Origin: Dyella marensis
GTDB lineage: Bacteria > Pseudomonadota > Gammaproteobacteria > Xanthomonadales > Rhodanobacteraceae
Direction of reading: 5' to 3'
Length of the DNA stretch: 64,000 nt
NCBI RefSeq assembly: GCF_900112865.1
Contig: NZ_FONH01000016.1
Coordinates: 35,786 to 99,785 of the forward strand
This document shows positions 19,461 through 29,497 of this stretch, in pieces (within the stretch, counting starts at the first letter, position 1; each line of letters begins with the position of its first letter). The translations under genes were made by a program, and so were the position numbers. The notes beneath the pieces were generated by a model, which was given only the letters and a program-made list of their open reading frames with translations, was not told the DNA's origin and did not search any database.

Positions 19461-20359
19461 ACTTCGTGGTGCGCAGCCTCGGCGGGCAATGCATTCGAAC
19501 GCCGCGGCGCCAGCTCCACCAGATACATCGCCGCCAGCACCAGCGCCCCGCCGCCCAGCATCCGCCACGTCAGCCCCTCGCCGCCGAAGGCCACCGCAAA
19601 CCCGGCGGCAAACACCGGCTCGGTGGTCATCACGATCGCCGCGCGCGTCGCGCTGATATGCGCCTGCGCCCAGGTCTGCACCAGCATCGCGCCCGCGCCG
19701 GCGGCCAGCGCCATGTACACCACCGCTGCCCATGCCTGCGGATCCGGCGGCACGGCCGGTCCATGCGGCAAGGTCGCCAGCACGCACACCGCGGCGATCA
19801 CCAGCATCTGCAGCGTCGACAGCGCGAACGCCTGCCCCGGCCGCGACCACGCGCCCAGCCCGACGATATGCAGGCCATAGAGCAAGGCCGACGCAAGCGT
19901 GATCCACACGCCGTAGCCAAGACTGAAACCGCGCAGCGCCAGCAGCGCCAGGCCGCCCACCGCCAGCAGCACGGCGATCCAGGTGATCGACGGCAGGCGC
20001 TGCCGCAGCAGCACCGTGCCGAGCAGGGGCGTGAACACCACATACATGCCGGTGGCGAAGCCGCTGATGCTGGCCGAGGTATGTTCAAGGCCGCTCGTCT
20101 GCAGCAGCTGGGCGATCCCATACACCACACCGAGCGCAACACCCTGCAGCCATTCCCGCCGCGTCAGCCGCAGCAAAGGCCGATGAAACAGCAGCAGCAT
20201 CGACGCCGCCGCGATCAGGAAGCGCACCGCCAGGAAATCCGCCGGCGCCATGCGCCCGACCAGATCCTTGATCAGGAAAAAGGTGGAACCCCAGATGGTG
20301 GTGACCGCGACCAGCCCCAGCGTCGCCAGCGTGGCGACGCGCGCCTGCGCAGCGCTCAT
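19457..20359 (-). CDS. EamA-family (DMT superfamily) transporter
   Basis: 300-residue inner-membrane protein with ten predicted helices arranged as two EamA repeats (TTIWGSTFFLIKDLVGRMAP in the first; AWAQAHISATRAAIVMTTEPVFAA in the second). This superfamily exports or exchanges small metabolites; the substrate cannot be assigned. The start overlaps the stop of the glycosyltransferase gene by four bases (ATGA), so the two are co-translated. The stop codon is in the palindromic element. Confidence 0.92.
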   Translation of the reverse strand: MSAAQARVATLATLGLVAVTTIWGSTFFLIKDLVGRMAPADFLAVRFLIAAASMLLLFHRPLLRLTRREWLQGVALGVVYGIAQLLQTSGLEHTSASISGFATGMYVVFTPLLGTVLLRQRLPSITWIAVLLAVGGLALLALRGFSLGYGVWITLASALLYGLHIVGLGAWSRPGQAFALSTLQMLVIAAVCVLATLPHGPAVPPDPQAWAAVVYMALAAGAGAMLVQTWAQAHISATRAAIVMTTEPVFAAGFAVAFGGEGLTWRMLGGGALVLAAMYLVELAPRRSNALPAEAAHHEV

Positions 20360-21252
20360 GCGCTGCCTGCCACAGGTGCCGCCTTGCGCCGGAGCAGGCG
20401 CAGCCACTGGCCCGGAATCTTCAGCAGGAAATGCACCCAAACGCCTAGCCACACCACGGCGGACAAAGCCGGATTGCGCGCGGCCGGATCGAACTTGCGG
20501 AACCAGCGCCACATGCCGCGATGCTTGTGCCAGCTGACGAATACCGGGCGATGCCGGCTGGAACCGCCCTTGCCGTGCAGCACGTGCACATCGCCAGCGA
20601 GCCATACCTCGTAGCCGGCGTCGCGCGCGCGGCGGCACAGGTCCAGGTCTTCGCAATGCAGGAAGTAATCCTCGTCGAAGCCGCGCAGGTTCTCGAACAC
20701 CACCCGCGGCATCGCCATCAGCGCACCGGATACTGCCTCGGCGCGCACCGGCCCGGCCGGCATCTCGCCGCCGATGTTCACGCCCTCGCCCTGCCCCATC
20801 AGGCTGCGCAGCGCGCGGCCCAGGTAAGGATCGCGCCGGTACGAGGCGCGATCGGGCGCGCCCTGCTCGTCGCACACCACGGCGCCGACCACGCCTGCCT
20901 TCGGATGCGCCTTCAGCAGCTCCAGCAGGCGCCGCAGGCTCGCATCGTCGAGCATGCAATCCGGGTTGAGGATCAGCAGCACCTCGCCGCGCGCCTGCGC
21001 GGCGCCGCGGTTCACCGCCGGACCGAAGCCGAGGTTGGCGTGGTTGTAGACCGGCCGCAGCCGCCACTCCTGCTGCATCGCGCGCTCGATCGCCTGCGGG
21101 ATGCCGTCGGAGGAACCGTTGTCCACCAGGATCAGCTCCAGCGGCACTTCGCACTCCATCACGCGACGTACACATTCGCGCAGCGTCGGGCCGCTGTCGG
21201 CGGCGACCACGATCACGCTGACCAGGGGAGTGGTTTGGAAGGCTGAATTCAT
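20356..21252 (-). CDS. Family 2 glycosyltransferase
   Basis: 298 residues. The GT-A core is clear: VSVIVVAADSGPTLRECV, LILVDNGSSDG, ANLGFGPAVNRGAA, the metal-binding LNPDCML (DxD-like), and FDEDYFLHCEDLDLCRR with the ED pair typical of rhamnosyl/dTDP-sugar transferases. A C-terminal hydrophobic segment (VVWLGVWVHFLLKIPG) may associate with the membrane. Probably transfers a sugar in a surface polysaccharide pathway; acceptor and donor unknown. ATG 21252 chosen; an in-frame TTG at 21261 is possible. Overlaps the downstream EamA gene. Confidence 0.92.
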   Translation of the reverse strand: MNSAFQTTPLVSVIVVAADSGPTLRECVRRVMECEVPLELILVDNGSSDGIPQAIERAMQQEWRLRPVYNHANLGFGPAVNRGAAQARGEVLLILNPDCMLDDASLRRLLELLKAHPKAGVVGAVVCDEQGAPDRASYRRDPYLGRALRSLMGQGEGVNIGGEMPAGPVRAEAVSGALMAMPRVVFENLRGFDEDYFLHCEDLDLCRRARDAGYEVWLAGDVHVLHGKGGSSRHRPVFVSWHKHRGMWRWFRKFDPAARNPALSAVVWLGVWVHFLLKIPGQWLRLLRRKAAPVAGSA

Positions 21253-21321
21253 AGCGGCCAAGTATGGGGGAGCCGCCGGCGAACGGAATAGCCGCTGCGC
21301 GAAATCCCGGTGGAAGAACCA

Positions 21322-22065
21322 TCAATCGCGCGGCGCATCCTGACCCAGCGCCTGGTGCAGAGGCACCGGCACGCCGTCGGCATGGCGTGCCAGCCACGGA
21401 CTGTCGTCGCCGTCCCAGCCGCACAGCTCCCAGCCGCGCAGGCGATGTTGCCTGCCGCGCGCGCGATCGAACAGGAGGTCGCCCCGGCCCGCAGGCTGGT
21501 TCGCCGCAAACCATCGTCCCTGCGGACTGAAGGCATGGCGCGGACCGAGGCGCTGCAGTGTGTGCCCGTCGGCGAAGCGATAGTTGCCTTCGTCTGCGGC
21601 CGTAAGTTCGTAGCGCAGGCTCTCGCGGGACATGTCCGCAACGGCATCGCGCCACGCCACCGGCACCAGCTCGATGATGCGCGCGGGCGGCCCGATCGGC
21701 GCCATCGCCATGTCGCTCCACTCCGGCGAAGGCGCCGCGCTGTGCCGCACGCGATGCAGCAGCAGCGATTCGAGCAGGGCCACCAGCGAATAGCCGACCA
21801 GCGCACCCAGCAAGGCCGCGCCCCAGGCGACCAGGTCGCCGCCGAGCGCGCGCTGCAGCGCGAACAGCATGCCGGGCAGGCCCCACTTCAGACCGCTGCG
21901 GCAAAGCTCACCCCAAGGATGGGAGCGGCGCGTGCAGAGCACCGCACCCACGGTGAGCGCAAACAGCAGCGCCAACCCCAGCCACCATGGCAACAACGCC
22001 AGCAGTACCGCCCATCCGGCAAACAACAGCCGGCTGGCGAAGCGCTGGCCGGGCGACGAGCTCAC
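21322..22065 (-). CDS. Membrane protein of unknown function
   Basis: 247 residues from a GTG start. The N-terminal half has three hydrophobic helices (RLLFAGWAVLLALLPWWLGL, ALLFALTVGAVLC, and GAALLGALVGYSLVALLESLLL). The C-terminal half is soluble, rich in Trp, Arg and Asp, with pairs such as WELCGWDGDD. I do not recognise a family. It reads in the same direction as purL upstream (34 bases away) and the glycosyltransferase downstream (69 bases), so it may be in one transcript. Codon use is typical of the window, supporting a real gene. Confidence 0.65.
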   Translation of the reverse strand: MSSSPGQRFASRLLFAGWAVLLALLPWWLGLALLFALTVGAVLCTRRSHPWGELCRSGLKWGLPGMLFALQRALGGDLVAWGAALLGALVGYSLVALLESLLLHRVRHSAAPSPEWSDMAMAPIGPPARIIELVPVAWRDAVADMSRESLRYELTAADEGNYRFADGHTLQRLGPRHAFSPQGRWFAANQPAGRGDLLFDRARGRQHRLRGWELCGWDGDDSPWLARHADGVPVPLHQALGQDAPRD

Positions 22066-22099
22066 GCCGCGCGCCCGCTCATCGAGACATGGGCGACCC

Positions 22100-25000
22100 T
22101 CAGCCGCACCACACCCTGGCGTTGCGGAACATGCGCATCCACGGCGAATCCTCGCCCCAGTGGTCCGGATGCCAGCTCATCTGCGCGGTGCGGAATACGC
22201 GCTCGGGGTGCGGCATCATGATCGTCACGCGGCCGTCGGCCGCGGTGAAGCCGGCCAGGCCGCCCGGCGAACCGTTCGGGTTGAGCGGGTAGTGCTCGGT
22301 CGGACGCCCGCGGTTGTCGACGAAGCGCACCGCGCCGCCGGACTTCGACGGACTGCAGACCTGCGGGAAGCTGACCCGGCCTTCGCCGTGCGCCACCGCC
22401 ACCGGAATGCGCGAGCCGGCCATGCCCTTGAAGAAGATGCTCGGCGAATCGAGCACTTCCAGCGTGGCGACGCGGCCTTCGTACTGCTCGGACGCATTGC
22501 GCAGGAACTTCGGCCAGTGCTGCGCGCCCGGGATGATGTCCTTCAGCTGCGACAGCATCTGGCAGCCGTTGCACACGCCCAGCGCGAACTTGCTCGCATC
22601 GGCGAAGAACGCGGTGAACTCCGCGCGCAGCAGCTCGTTGTACATGATCGAGGTGGCCCAGCCGCGGCCCGCGCCGAGCACGTCGCCATAGGAGAAGCCG
22701 CCGCAGGCCGCGAAGCCGCGGAAGTCCGCCAGCTTGATGCGGCCGCTGGCCAGGTCGGACATGTGCACATCCACCGCGTCGAAACCGGCGCGGTCGAAGG
22801 CGGCGGCCATTTCCACCTGGCCGTTGACGCCCTGCTCGCGCAGCACCGCCACGCGCGGACGCGCGCCCTTGGCGATGTACGGCGCGGCCACGTCGTCAGC
22901 CGGATCGAACGACAGCTTCGGGCTGATGCCCGGGTCGGCGTCGTCCAGGCGCCATTCCAGTTCGGCATCGGCGCCGAGCGGGTTGTCGCGCAGGCGCTGC
23001 ATGTGGTGGCTGGTTTCGTTCCACGCCGCGAACAGCTCGGTCCACTTCCAGGCGAACTGCTTCTCGCCGCCGTGGAACAGCTTGATGCCGAGCTTTTCCT
23101 TCGGATGGCCGATGCGATAGCTCATGCCGGCCAGGCCGTGCTTGACCAGCAGCGCCTCGAAGGCCTCGCGGTTGGCCTGGGCCACCTGCACCACCGCGCC
23201 CAGCTCCTCGTTGAACAGCGCACGCAGCGCCGCCTCGGCCCAGCCTTCGAGCTGGATCTCCAGGCCGCAATGGCCGGCGAAGGCCATTTCCAGCAGGGTG
23301 ACGATGGCGCCGCCGTCGGAGCGGTCGTGATAGGCCAGCAGCAGGCCGGCCGCATTGGCCTCCTGCACCAGCTCGAACAGGCCCTTGAGGTACTTGGCGT
23401 CGTCCAGGTCCGGCGGCACGCCGCCGCCGCGGTTGAACACCTGGGTCAGCGCGGAACCGCCGAGGCGGTCGCGGCCGCCGCCGAGGTCGAGCAGCCACAG
23501 GTCGGAGTCGCCACGGTCCAGGCGCAGCTGCGGGGTCAGCGTGCGGCGCACGTCGCTGACGCGCGCGAAGCCGGTGATCACCAGCGACACCGGCGCGATC
23601 GTGCGCTGCGGCTGGTCGCCGTCGGTCCACACGGTCTGCATGGACAGCGAGTCCTTGCCGACCGGGATGGAGATGTCCAGTTCCGGGCACAGCTCCATGC
23701 CCACGGCCTTCACCGCGTCGAACAGCGCGGCGTCCTCGCCCGGATGATTGACCGCGGCCATCCAGTTGGCCGACAGGCGCACTTCGCCCAGCGAGGCGAT
23801 CGGCGCGGCGGCCAGGTTGGTGATCGCCTCGCCCACCGCCAGGCGCGCCGCATCGGCGCTGCTCAGCAGGGCCACCGGCGCGCGCTCGGCCATCGCCATC
23901 GCTTCGCCGGCGTAGCCGTCGAAATCGGCGATGGTCACCGCGCAGTCGGCCACCGGCACCTGCCAGGGGCCGACCATCGGGTCGCGGTGATTGAGGCCGC
24001 CGACGGTGCGGTCGCCGATGGTGACCAGGAAGCTCTTGCTGCCCACCGTAGGCAGCCGCAGCACGCGGCGCAGGGCCTCGTCCATGCTGATGCCGGACAG
24101 ATCCGGCACCACGTCGATGCGCGGCTTCACGCGCCTGGCGTCGCGGTGCATGCGCGGCGCCTTGCCGAACAGCACGTCCATCGGCAGATCGATGACGGTG
24201 AGGTTGCGGCGCGGGTCGGTCACCAGCAGGCTGCGCTCCGCGGTGGCGTCGCCGACCACCGCGTAGGGGCAGCGCTCGCGCACGCAGAAGGCCTCGAACT
24301 CGGCCAGGCGCTCGGCCGCGATGCCGAGCACGTAGCGCTCCTGCGATTCGTTGCTCCACACCTGCATCGGCGACAGCGACGGGTCGTCGCACGGCACCTT
24401 GGAGAGATCGATCACGCCGCCGACGCCGGCGTCGTTGAGCAGTTCCGGAATCGCGTTGGACAGGCCGCCCGCGCCCACGTCGTGGACGCTGACGATCGGG
24501 TTGTTGTCGCCCAGCGACCAGCAGCTGTCGATCACCTGCTGGCAGCGGCGCTCCATCTCGGCGTTGTCGCGCTGCACCGAGGCGAAGTCCAGCTCCGCGC
24601 TGGAGGTGCCGGAAGCCACCGACGAGGCGGCGCCGCCGCCCAGGCCGATCAGCATGGCCGGGCCACCCAGCACGATCACCTTGTGGCCGGGCTGGATGTC
24701 CCGCTTCTGCACATGCTCGGAGCGGATGTTGGCCAGGCCGCCGGCGATCATGATCGGCTTGTCGTAGCCGCGGCGCACGCCGGCTTCGCCGGTCTCGTGC
24801 TCGTAGGTGCGCAAGTAGCCGCCCAGGCAGGGACGGCCGAATTCGTTGTTGAACGCGGCGGCGCCCAGCGGGCCATCGCGCATGATCTCGAACGCGCTGG
24901 CCATGCGCGGCGGCAGCGGGCGTTCCACTTCCCACGGCTGCGGATGGCCCGGGATGCGCAGGTCGGACACCGAGAAACCGGTGAGCCCCGCCTTCGGCTT

Positions 25001-25960
25001 GGCGCCGCGACCGGTGGCGCCCTCGTCGCGGATCTCGCCGCCGGCGCCGGTGGCCGCGCCCGGCCAGGGTGCGATCGCGGTGGGATGGTTGTGCGTCTCC
25101 ACCTTGATGGCGTAGTCGATGCGCTCGCCGTGGCGACGCCAGATGCCGTCGGCGTCGGTGAAGAAGCGCTTGCCATGGCTGCCCTCGATCACCGCGGCGT
25201 TGTCCTTGTAGGCGGACAGCGTGTACGCGGGCGAGTGCTGGTGGGTGTTCTTGATCATGCCGAACAGGCTCTTGTCCTGCGGCTGGCCGTCCAGCGTCCA
25301 GCTGGCGTTGAACACCTTGTGGCGGCAGTGCTCGGAATTGGCCTGGGCGAACATGAAGAGTTCGGCGTCGGTCGGATCGCGGCCCAGCTCGGCGTAGCGC
25401 TCGGCCAGGTAGTCGATCTCGTCCTCGGCCAGGGCCAGGCCCAGCTCGGCATTGGCCTTGGCCAGCGCGGCGCGGGCGTCGCCGCCGAGCGGGATGTGCA
25501 CCAGCTCGCCCGGCTGGCCGGCCAGGAACAGGCCGCCGGCCTGGTCGATGCGGTGGAGCACCGACTGCGTCATGGCGTCGCACAGCACGGCCATCATCGC
25601 GTCGTATTCCGGCGCGCCCGGCTCGGGCAGGCCGGCGATCTGGTAGGCCACGCCGCGCTCGACCCGGCGCACCGCGAAGCCGGCGCCATGCAGGATGTCG
25701 GTAGCCTTGCTCGACCACGGCGAGATCGTGCCCAGGCGGGGCACCACCCACAGCGAAGCGGTCTCGGCGGCGCTGTCCTTGGCCTCCAGCACTTCCAGCA
25801 GGCGCCGGCGCTGCTCGCCCTCGGGGACGACGTCAGCGTCGATGAAATAGACGAACCAGGAGGCCTGCACGCGGGCGCCGCGATGCAGGGCATCCAGGCG
25901 GGCATTGAGGCGTTCGAGGCGGAACGGCGAAAGGGCGGCCTGCCCGTCGAGTGCGATCAT
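22100..25960 (-). CDS. purL: Phosphoribosylformylglycinamidine synthase (FGAM synthase), single-chain
   Basis: 1286-residue large-type PurL, the fourth step of purine synthesis: converts FGAR, glutamine and ATP to FGAM. The N-terminal domain starts [18 protein letters not shown]. The two ATP-binding halves carry [20 protein letters not shown] and [15 protein letters not shown] segments. The C-terminal class I glutaminase has [16 protein letters not shown], the nucleophile Cys in GVCNGCQML, and the PHPERVF histidine. I chose ATG 25960, which aligns with the family start; an in-frame ATG at 25996 with GGGG upstream is an alternative adding 12 residues. Confidence 0.97.
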   Translation of the reverse strand: MIALDGQAALSPFRLERLNARLDALHRGARVQASWFVYFIDADVVPEGEQRRRLLEVLEAKDSAAETASLWVVPRLGTISPWSSKATDILHGAGFAVRRVERGVAYQIAGLPEPGAPEYDAMMAVLCDAMTQSVLHRIDQAGGLFLAGQPGELVHIPLGGDARAALAKANAELGLALAEDEIDYLAERYAELGRDPTDAELFMFAQANSEHCRHKVFNASWTLDGQPQDKSLFGMIKNTHQHSPAYTLSAYKDNAAVIEGSHGKRFFTDADGIWRRHGERIDYAIKVETHNHPTAIAPWPGAATGAGGEIRDEGATGRGAKPKAGLTGFSVSDLRIPGHPQPWEVERPLPPRMASAFEIMRDGPLGAAAFNNEFGRPCLGGYLRTYEHETGEAGVRRGYDKPIMIAGGLANIRSEHVQKRDIQPGHKVIVLGGPAMLIGLGGGAASSVASGTSSAELDFASVQRDNAEMERRCQQVIDSCWSLGDNNPIVSVHDVGAGGLSNAIPELLNDAGVGGVIDLSKVPCDDPSLSPMQVWSNESQERYVLGIAAERLAEFEAFCVRERCPYAVVGDATAERSLLVTDPRRNLTVIDLPMDVLFGKAPRMHRDARRVKPRIDVVPDLSGISMDEALRRVLRLPTVGSKSFLVTIGDRTVGGLNHRDPMVGPWQVPVADCAVTIADFDGYAGEAMAMAERAPVALLSSADAARLAVGEAITNLAAAPIASLGEVRLSANWMAAVNHPGEDAALFDAVKAVGMELCPELDISIPVGKDSLSMQTVWTDGDQPQRTIAPVSLVITGFARVSDVRRTLTPQLRLDRGDSDLWLLDLGGGRDRLGGSALTQVFNRGGGVPPDLDDAKYLKGLFELVQEANAAGLLLAYHDRSDGGAIVTLLEMAFAGHCGLEIQLEGWAEAALRALFNEELGAVVQVAQANREAFEALLVKHGLAGMSYRIGHPKEKLGIKLFHGGEKQFAWKWTELFAAWNETSHHMQRLRDNPLGADAELEWRLDDADPGISPKLSFDPADDVAAPYIAKGARPRVAVLREQGVNGQVEMAAAFDRAGFDAVDVHMSDLASGRIKLADFRGFAACGGFSYGDVLGAGRGWATSIMYNELLRAEFTAFFADASKFALGVCNGCQMLSQLKDIIPGAQHWPKFLRNASEQYEGRVATLEVLDSPSIFFKGMAGSRIPVAVAHGEGRVSFPQVCSPSKSGGAVRFVDNRGRPTEHYPLNPNGSPGGLAGFTAADGRVTIMMPHPERVFRTAQMSWHPDHWGEDSPWMRMFRNARVWCG

Positions 25961-26050
25961 TGCGGGGAACGGGAGCTCTACGGAGAAGCCGTCCATTCTA
26001 CCCCATGCTGCAGGACAACATCCGAGCCCGCCCCGCCCCTGGCCTCCGGC

Positions 26051-26139
26051 GTAGGTTGGGGTGAGCCGCAGGCGAACCCCAACAGGCCTCCGCGTACGTA
26101 ACGTCCGTTGGGGTTCGCCTGCGGCTCACCCCAACCTAC
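26051..26139. repeat. Family-1 double-hairpin element, copy 3
   Basis: Left arm GTAGGTTGGGGTGAGCCGC and the exact inverted right arm, with a spacer of about 25 bases. This copy lies between two genes on the same strand (dsbC upstream, purL downstream) and does not overlap a stop codon. It ends 16 bases from the dsbC stop. Confidence 0.92.
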
Positions 26140-26155
26140 GCCTGGCGGTGGCGGC

Positions 26156-26947
26156 TCAGCTGGCCGGCTTGATCCCGCGCTTCTGCAGGGCCTGCAGCAG
26201 CTGGTCCGGAGTCATGTAGCCGCCGAGCACGGTGCCGTCCTCGGCCACGATGGTGGGGGTGCCGGTGACACCCAGGCGCACGCCCAGGTCGAACTCGCTC
26301 TTCACCGGGTTGGCGCAGCTGGCGGCCTTGGGCTGCTTGCCCTCCTTGGCGGCGCTGAAGGCGGCCTTGCGGTCGGCCGCGCACCAGACCGAGACCATCT
26401 CGGTATAGGTCGGGGTCGGGTTGCCGCCGGTGCTGAGCACGCCCTCGCGCGGCCAGGCGATGTATTCCAGCGCGATGCCGGCCTTGTTGAAGTCTTCCAC
26501 GTGCTGGTGCAGCGCGCGGCAGTAGCCGCAGTTGACGTCGGTGAAGACGCTCACCTTGTAGCGCGGCCTGGCCGGCGCGAACACGATGCGGTCGGACGCC
26601 GGCAGCTTGTCCAGCTGGGCCTTGCGGAAATCGGCCCAGAGCAGGTCGCTCATGTCCTTCTTGCTGGCCAGGTCGATCAGGTTGCCGGTGAACATGTACT
26701 TGCCGTCGGCGCTGACATAGACCAGCTGGCCGGAGGCGATGACCTGGTAGAAGCCCGGGATCGGCGAGGGCCTGATCGATTCGATCTGCGCCTTGCTGGC
26801 CAGGCCGGTCACGGCCTGCCGCACGATGTCTTCGGCGCTGGCCTTGGGCGCATCCTTGGCCGCATCGTCGGCGGCGCGTGCCGGCTGGGCGAACGCGAAC
26901 GCGCAAACCACGCTGGCGCACAGGGCCAGCCATCCATTCTTGAACAT
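26156..26947 (-). CDS. dsbC: Periplasmic disulfide isomerase, DsbC family
   Basis: 263-residue secreted thioredoxin-fold protein that isomerises wrong disulfides in periplasmic proteins. Signal peptide MFKNGWLALCASVVCAFAFA, an N-terminal dimerisation domain (PSPIPGFYQVIASGQLVYV; GNLIDL), then the thioredoxin domain with active site CGYC (Cys140-Cys143) and cis-proline TP (230-231). ATG 26947 has GAGAGG upstream; the frame is open further upstream without homology. The order xerD-dsbC is the same as in E. coli. Confidence 0.94.
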   Translation of the reverse strand: MFKNGWLALCASVVCAFAFAQPARAADDAAKDAPKASAEDIVRQAVTGLASKAQIESIRPSPIPGFYQVIASGQLVYVSADGKYMFTGNLIDLASKKDMSDLLWADFRKAQLDKLPASDRIVFAPARPRYKVSVFTDVNCGYCRALHQHVEDFNKAGIALEYIAWPREGVLSTGGNPTPTYTEMVSVWCAADRKAAFSAAKEGKQPKAASCANPVKSEFDLGVRLGVTGTPTIVAEDGTVLGGYMTPDQLLQALQKRGIKPAS

Positions 26948-27037
26948 CGCAAACCTCTCTGGCTTCCGTTCGGGTACGGAATGATCGGGGATGGCGGATT
27001 CTCGCACAGGCGGCTTGAACGCTTTGTCGGACACGTC

Positions 27038-27949
27038 CTAACCGCGAGGATGATGCTGCGCATGCAGCCGCTTGAGTCCTTCCTTGGCCACCAGCGTATA
27101 GATCTGGGTGGTGCTGAGCGCGCTGTGGCCCAGCAGCATCTGCAGGGCGCGCAGGTCGGCACCGTGGTTGAGCAGGTGGGTGGCAAACGAATGCCGCAGC
27201 ACGTGCGGCGAGATGCGCTTGGCCACGATGCCGACCCGCAGCGCGTAGCGCTTGACCAGGGTCCAGAACATCTGCCGGGTCATGCCCTCGCCGCGCTTGC
27301 TTAAGAAAAGCGCCGCCGGCTGGCGGCCCTTGGCCAGGACGGGGCGCGCCGTGGCGAGATAGGCCTCGATCCGTTCCAGCGCCAGCTCGCCCACCGGCAC
27401 CAGCCGGTCCTTGCCGCCCTTGCCGGTGACGCGCAGCACGCCCTGGCGCAGATTGAGCGAGGCCAGCGGCAGCTCGACCAGCTCGGACACGCGCAGGCCC
27501 GACGCGTACATCAGCTCCAGCATCGCGCGGTCGCGCAGACCCAGGGTGGTTTCCAGGTCCGGCGCCTGCAGCAAGCTCTCGATCTCCCGCTCGGCCAGCG
27601 CCTTGGGCAGGCTGCGCGGCGTGCGCGGACGCTCGATCAGCAGGGTCGGATCCTCGAAACCCGGCTCGTTGCGCGCGACGAAGCCGTAGTAGCGCCGGAA
27701 CGAGGACTGCCGCCGCGCCATCGAACGCACGGCTACCGGCTGCGCGCCGTGATACTCGGACAGGTGCTGCCGCCGCGCCTGGCTCAAGCCCAGCCCGCGG
27801 CCGGCCAGCCAGCGGGCCAGGCCTTCGAGGTCGCGGCGATAGGCCTCGAGCGTGCGATCGGACAGGCCGTCCTCCGACCACACCCGCTCGAGGAAGGCGG
27901 CGATGCTGCGCTGGTCGGCTTCGGCGATACTTGCGGCTTTCTCTGACAT
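27038..27949 (-). CDS. xerD: Site-specific tyrosine recombinase XerD
   Basis: 303-residue recombinase that acts with XerC at dif to resolve chromosome dimers. It has an N-terminal core-binding SAM-like domain and a catalytic domain with the full set of residues: Arg153 (GLRVSEL), Lys177 (TGKGGK), His249 and Arg252 (SPHVLRHSFATHLL), His275 (LLGHSALSTTQIY) and nucleophile Tyr284. Length and the neighbouring dsbC identify it as XerD rather than a phage integrase. ATG 27949 matches the family length; in-frame ATGs lie slightly upstream. Confidence 0.95.
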   Translation of the reverse strand: MSEKAASIAEADQRSIAAFLERVWSEDGLSDRTLEAYRRDLEGLARWLAGRGLGLSQARRQHLSEYHGAQPVAVRSMARRQSSFRRYYGFVARNEPGFEDPTLLIERPRTPRSLPKALAEREIESLLQAPDLETTLGLRDRAMLELMYASGLRVSELVELPLASLNLRQGVLRVTGKGGKDRLVPVGELALERIEAYLATARPVLAKGRQPAALFLSKRGEGMTRQMFWTLVKRYALRVGIVAKRISPHVLRHSFATHLLNHGADLRALQMLLGHSALSTTQIYTLVAKEGLKRLHAQHHPRG

Positions 27950-27993
27950 GCGCGAGATGCTGGGCATAGCGCGCGCCGGACGCAAGCCGACGA

Positions 27994-28500
27994 ATGAACC
28001 CGAGCATCCCCAACGCCGCCCTCGTACCCGCCACCTTGCCGCGCCGCCTGCTGGCGCTGTTCTACGACCTGTGGGCGGTGATCGCGATCGTCGCCACCGT
28101 CGGCTACATCTGCCAGCGCGCCACCGGCGGCCAGCTGATCGCCACCGCGGGCCACGTGGAAACCGTGTGGTGGTACCAGCCGCTGCAGGGCCTGGTGCTG
28201 TCGGCGTACTTCATCGCCTCGTGGCTGCGCGGCGGACAGACCTTGGGCATGCGGCCGTGGCGGCTGCGCCTGGTGCGCAGCGACGGCGGACCGGTGCGTT
28301 TCGCGCAGGCGGCGATCCGCCTGCTCGCCGGCGCGGCGCCGCTGCTGCTGCTGGAACTGGCCCGCGTACTCGGCACGGCGGCATCGCTGTGGGCCGTGCT
28401 GGTCGCGTGGACGATCTGGTTCGCCTGGGCGCTGACCAATCCGCGCCGCCGCACGCTGCACGACGTGATCGCCGGCACCGAGCTGATCCGCATCGCCTGA
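27994..28500 (+). CDS. RDD family membrane protein
   Basis: 168 residues with the family's opening RRLLALFYDLW (Arg-Asp-type motif in helix 1), a second helix (LVLSAYFIASWLRGGQTLGMRPWRLRLV) and two further helices. The end NPRRRTLHDVIAGTELI is the typical C-terminal signature (RTLHDxxxxT). RDD proteins are small integral membrane proteins, some implicated in ion or small-molecule transport; the role here is unknown. It is divergent from xerD, with only 44 bases between starts. Confidence 0.9.
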   Translation: MNPSIPNAALVPATLPRRLLALFYDLWAVIAIVATVGYICQRATGGQLIATAGHVETVWWYQPLQGLVLSAYFIASWLRGGQTLGMRPWRLRLVRSDGGPVRFAQAAIRLLAGAAPLLLLELARVLGTAASLWAVLVAWTIWFAWALTNPRRRTLHDVIAGTELIRIA

Positions 28501-28560
28501 CGCAAGAAATCGCGGACGGATTCACTCGCTTGTCAGCCGGGCCAGCGCCACACTAGGCCG

Positions 28561-29307
28561 ATGCCCACCCACTTCGCGCCCGCGCCGCGCAGCGACGCCG
28601 ACCTGCTCGCCGCCAATCGCAGCTTCTACGAGCCGCTGTGGGCCGAAGCCCGGCTGGTGCCGCCGGAACGCTTCAATACCTGGCCGCTGGTGCGCGAGCT
28701 GGCCGCGCTGTCGACGCGCCGCCTGGAAATCGCCCCGGGCCTGCGCCCGCGCCTGCCGCTGCAGGACACCTGCTTCGTCGACCTGAGCACCGAGGCGCTA
28801 CGCAAGCTGCGCCGCCAGGGCGCCAGCGCGGTGCATGGCACCATCGGTGCCCTGCCCTATGCGGATGCGCAGTTCGACCTGGTCTGCGCTTTCGACATCC
28901 TGGAACACGTGGCGGACGACCACGGCGCGCTGGGCGAACTCGCCCGCGTGGCCGCGCCCGGCGCGACGCTGCTGCTGTCGGTGCCGCTGCATATCGCGGC
29001 ATGGACGCCGTTCGACGAATTCGTCGGCCACTGCCGCCGCTACGAACCGGAACACATCACCGCGCTGCTCGCACGGCACGGCTTCCACATCGAGCAGAGC
29101 GCGATCTACGGCATGCAGCCGAAATCCTCGCGCCTGCTCGAGATCGGCCAGTGGTATCTCACGCACAAACGCGAACGCGCGATGTGGTGGTACAACCGCG
29201 TATTCATGCCGATCGCCGTGCGCATGCAGAAGCCGCTGCAATGGCGCGCGGGCCTGGGCGATACCGCCGGCGTCGACGAAATCCTGCTGGTCTGCCGCAA
29301 AACGTAG
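28561..29307 (+). CDS. SAM-dependent methyltransferase (class I, Methyltransf_11 type)
   Basis: 248 residues. The nucleotide-binding segments LEIAPGLRPRLP (motif I), CFVDLST (motif II), GTIGALPYADAQFDLVCAFDILEHV (motifs for the acidic loop) and APGATLLLSVPL are visible. The C-terminal half contains HCRRYEPEHITALLARHGF, as in SAM methyltransferases acting on small or lipid-linked substrates. The substrate is not identifiable. The TAG stop is the first TAG of the palindromic element that follows. Confidence 0.88.
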   Translation: MPTHFAPAPRSDADLLAANRSFYEPLWAEARLVPPERFNTWPLVRELAALSTRRLEIAPGLRPRLPLQDTCFVDLSTEALRKLRRQGASAVHGTIGALPYADAQFDLVCAFDILEHVADDHGALGELARVAAPGATLLLSVPLHIAAWTPFDEFVGHCRRYEPEHITALLARHGFHIEQSAIYGMQPKSSRLLEIGQWYLTHKRERAMWWYNRVFMPIAVRMQKPLQWRAGLGDTAGVDEILLVCRKT

Positions 29308-29394
29308 GTTGGGGTGAGCCGCAGGCGAACCCCAACATCGCCCCCTATTCGCACCGCAACGTTGGGGGTTCGCCTGCGGCTCACCCCAACCTAC
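29304..29394. repeat. Family-1 double-hairpin element, copy 4
   Basis: GTAGGTTGGGGTGAGCCGC left arm with the inverted right arm, which carries one extra G (GTTGGGGGTT). It lies between two plus-strand genes and supplies the stop codon of the methyltransferase gene (29305-29307). Confidence 0.92.
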
Positions 29395-29497
29395 GCCAAG
29401 CGACTGATTACATTTGCATAACATTCTTGCGGCATCGCAACACGGAACGGCGATAACGGATAGAATGAGATCTTTCCGCCCGCGTCTTCCCCAAGCC

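Noticed and set aside
21869..26101. 1410-codon open frame antisense to purL
   Set aside because: Same shadow effect; purL on the other strand is complete with all catalytic motifs.
27038..27949. Tyrosine recombinase as a sign of a prophage or integrative element
   Set aside because: Length, residues and the adjacent dsbC identify housekeeping XerD; no attachment repeats or phage genes nearby.
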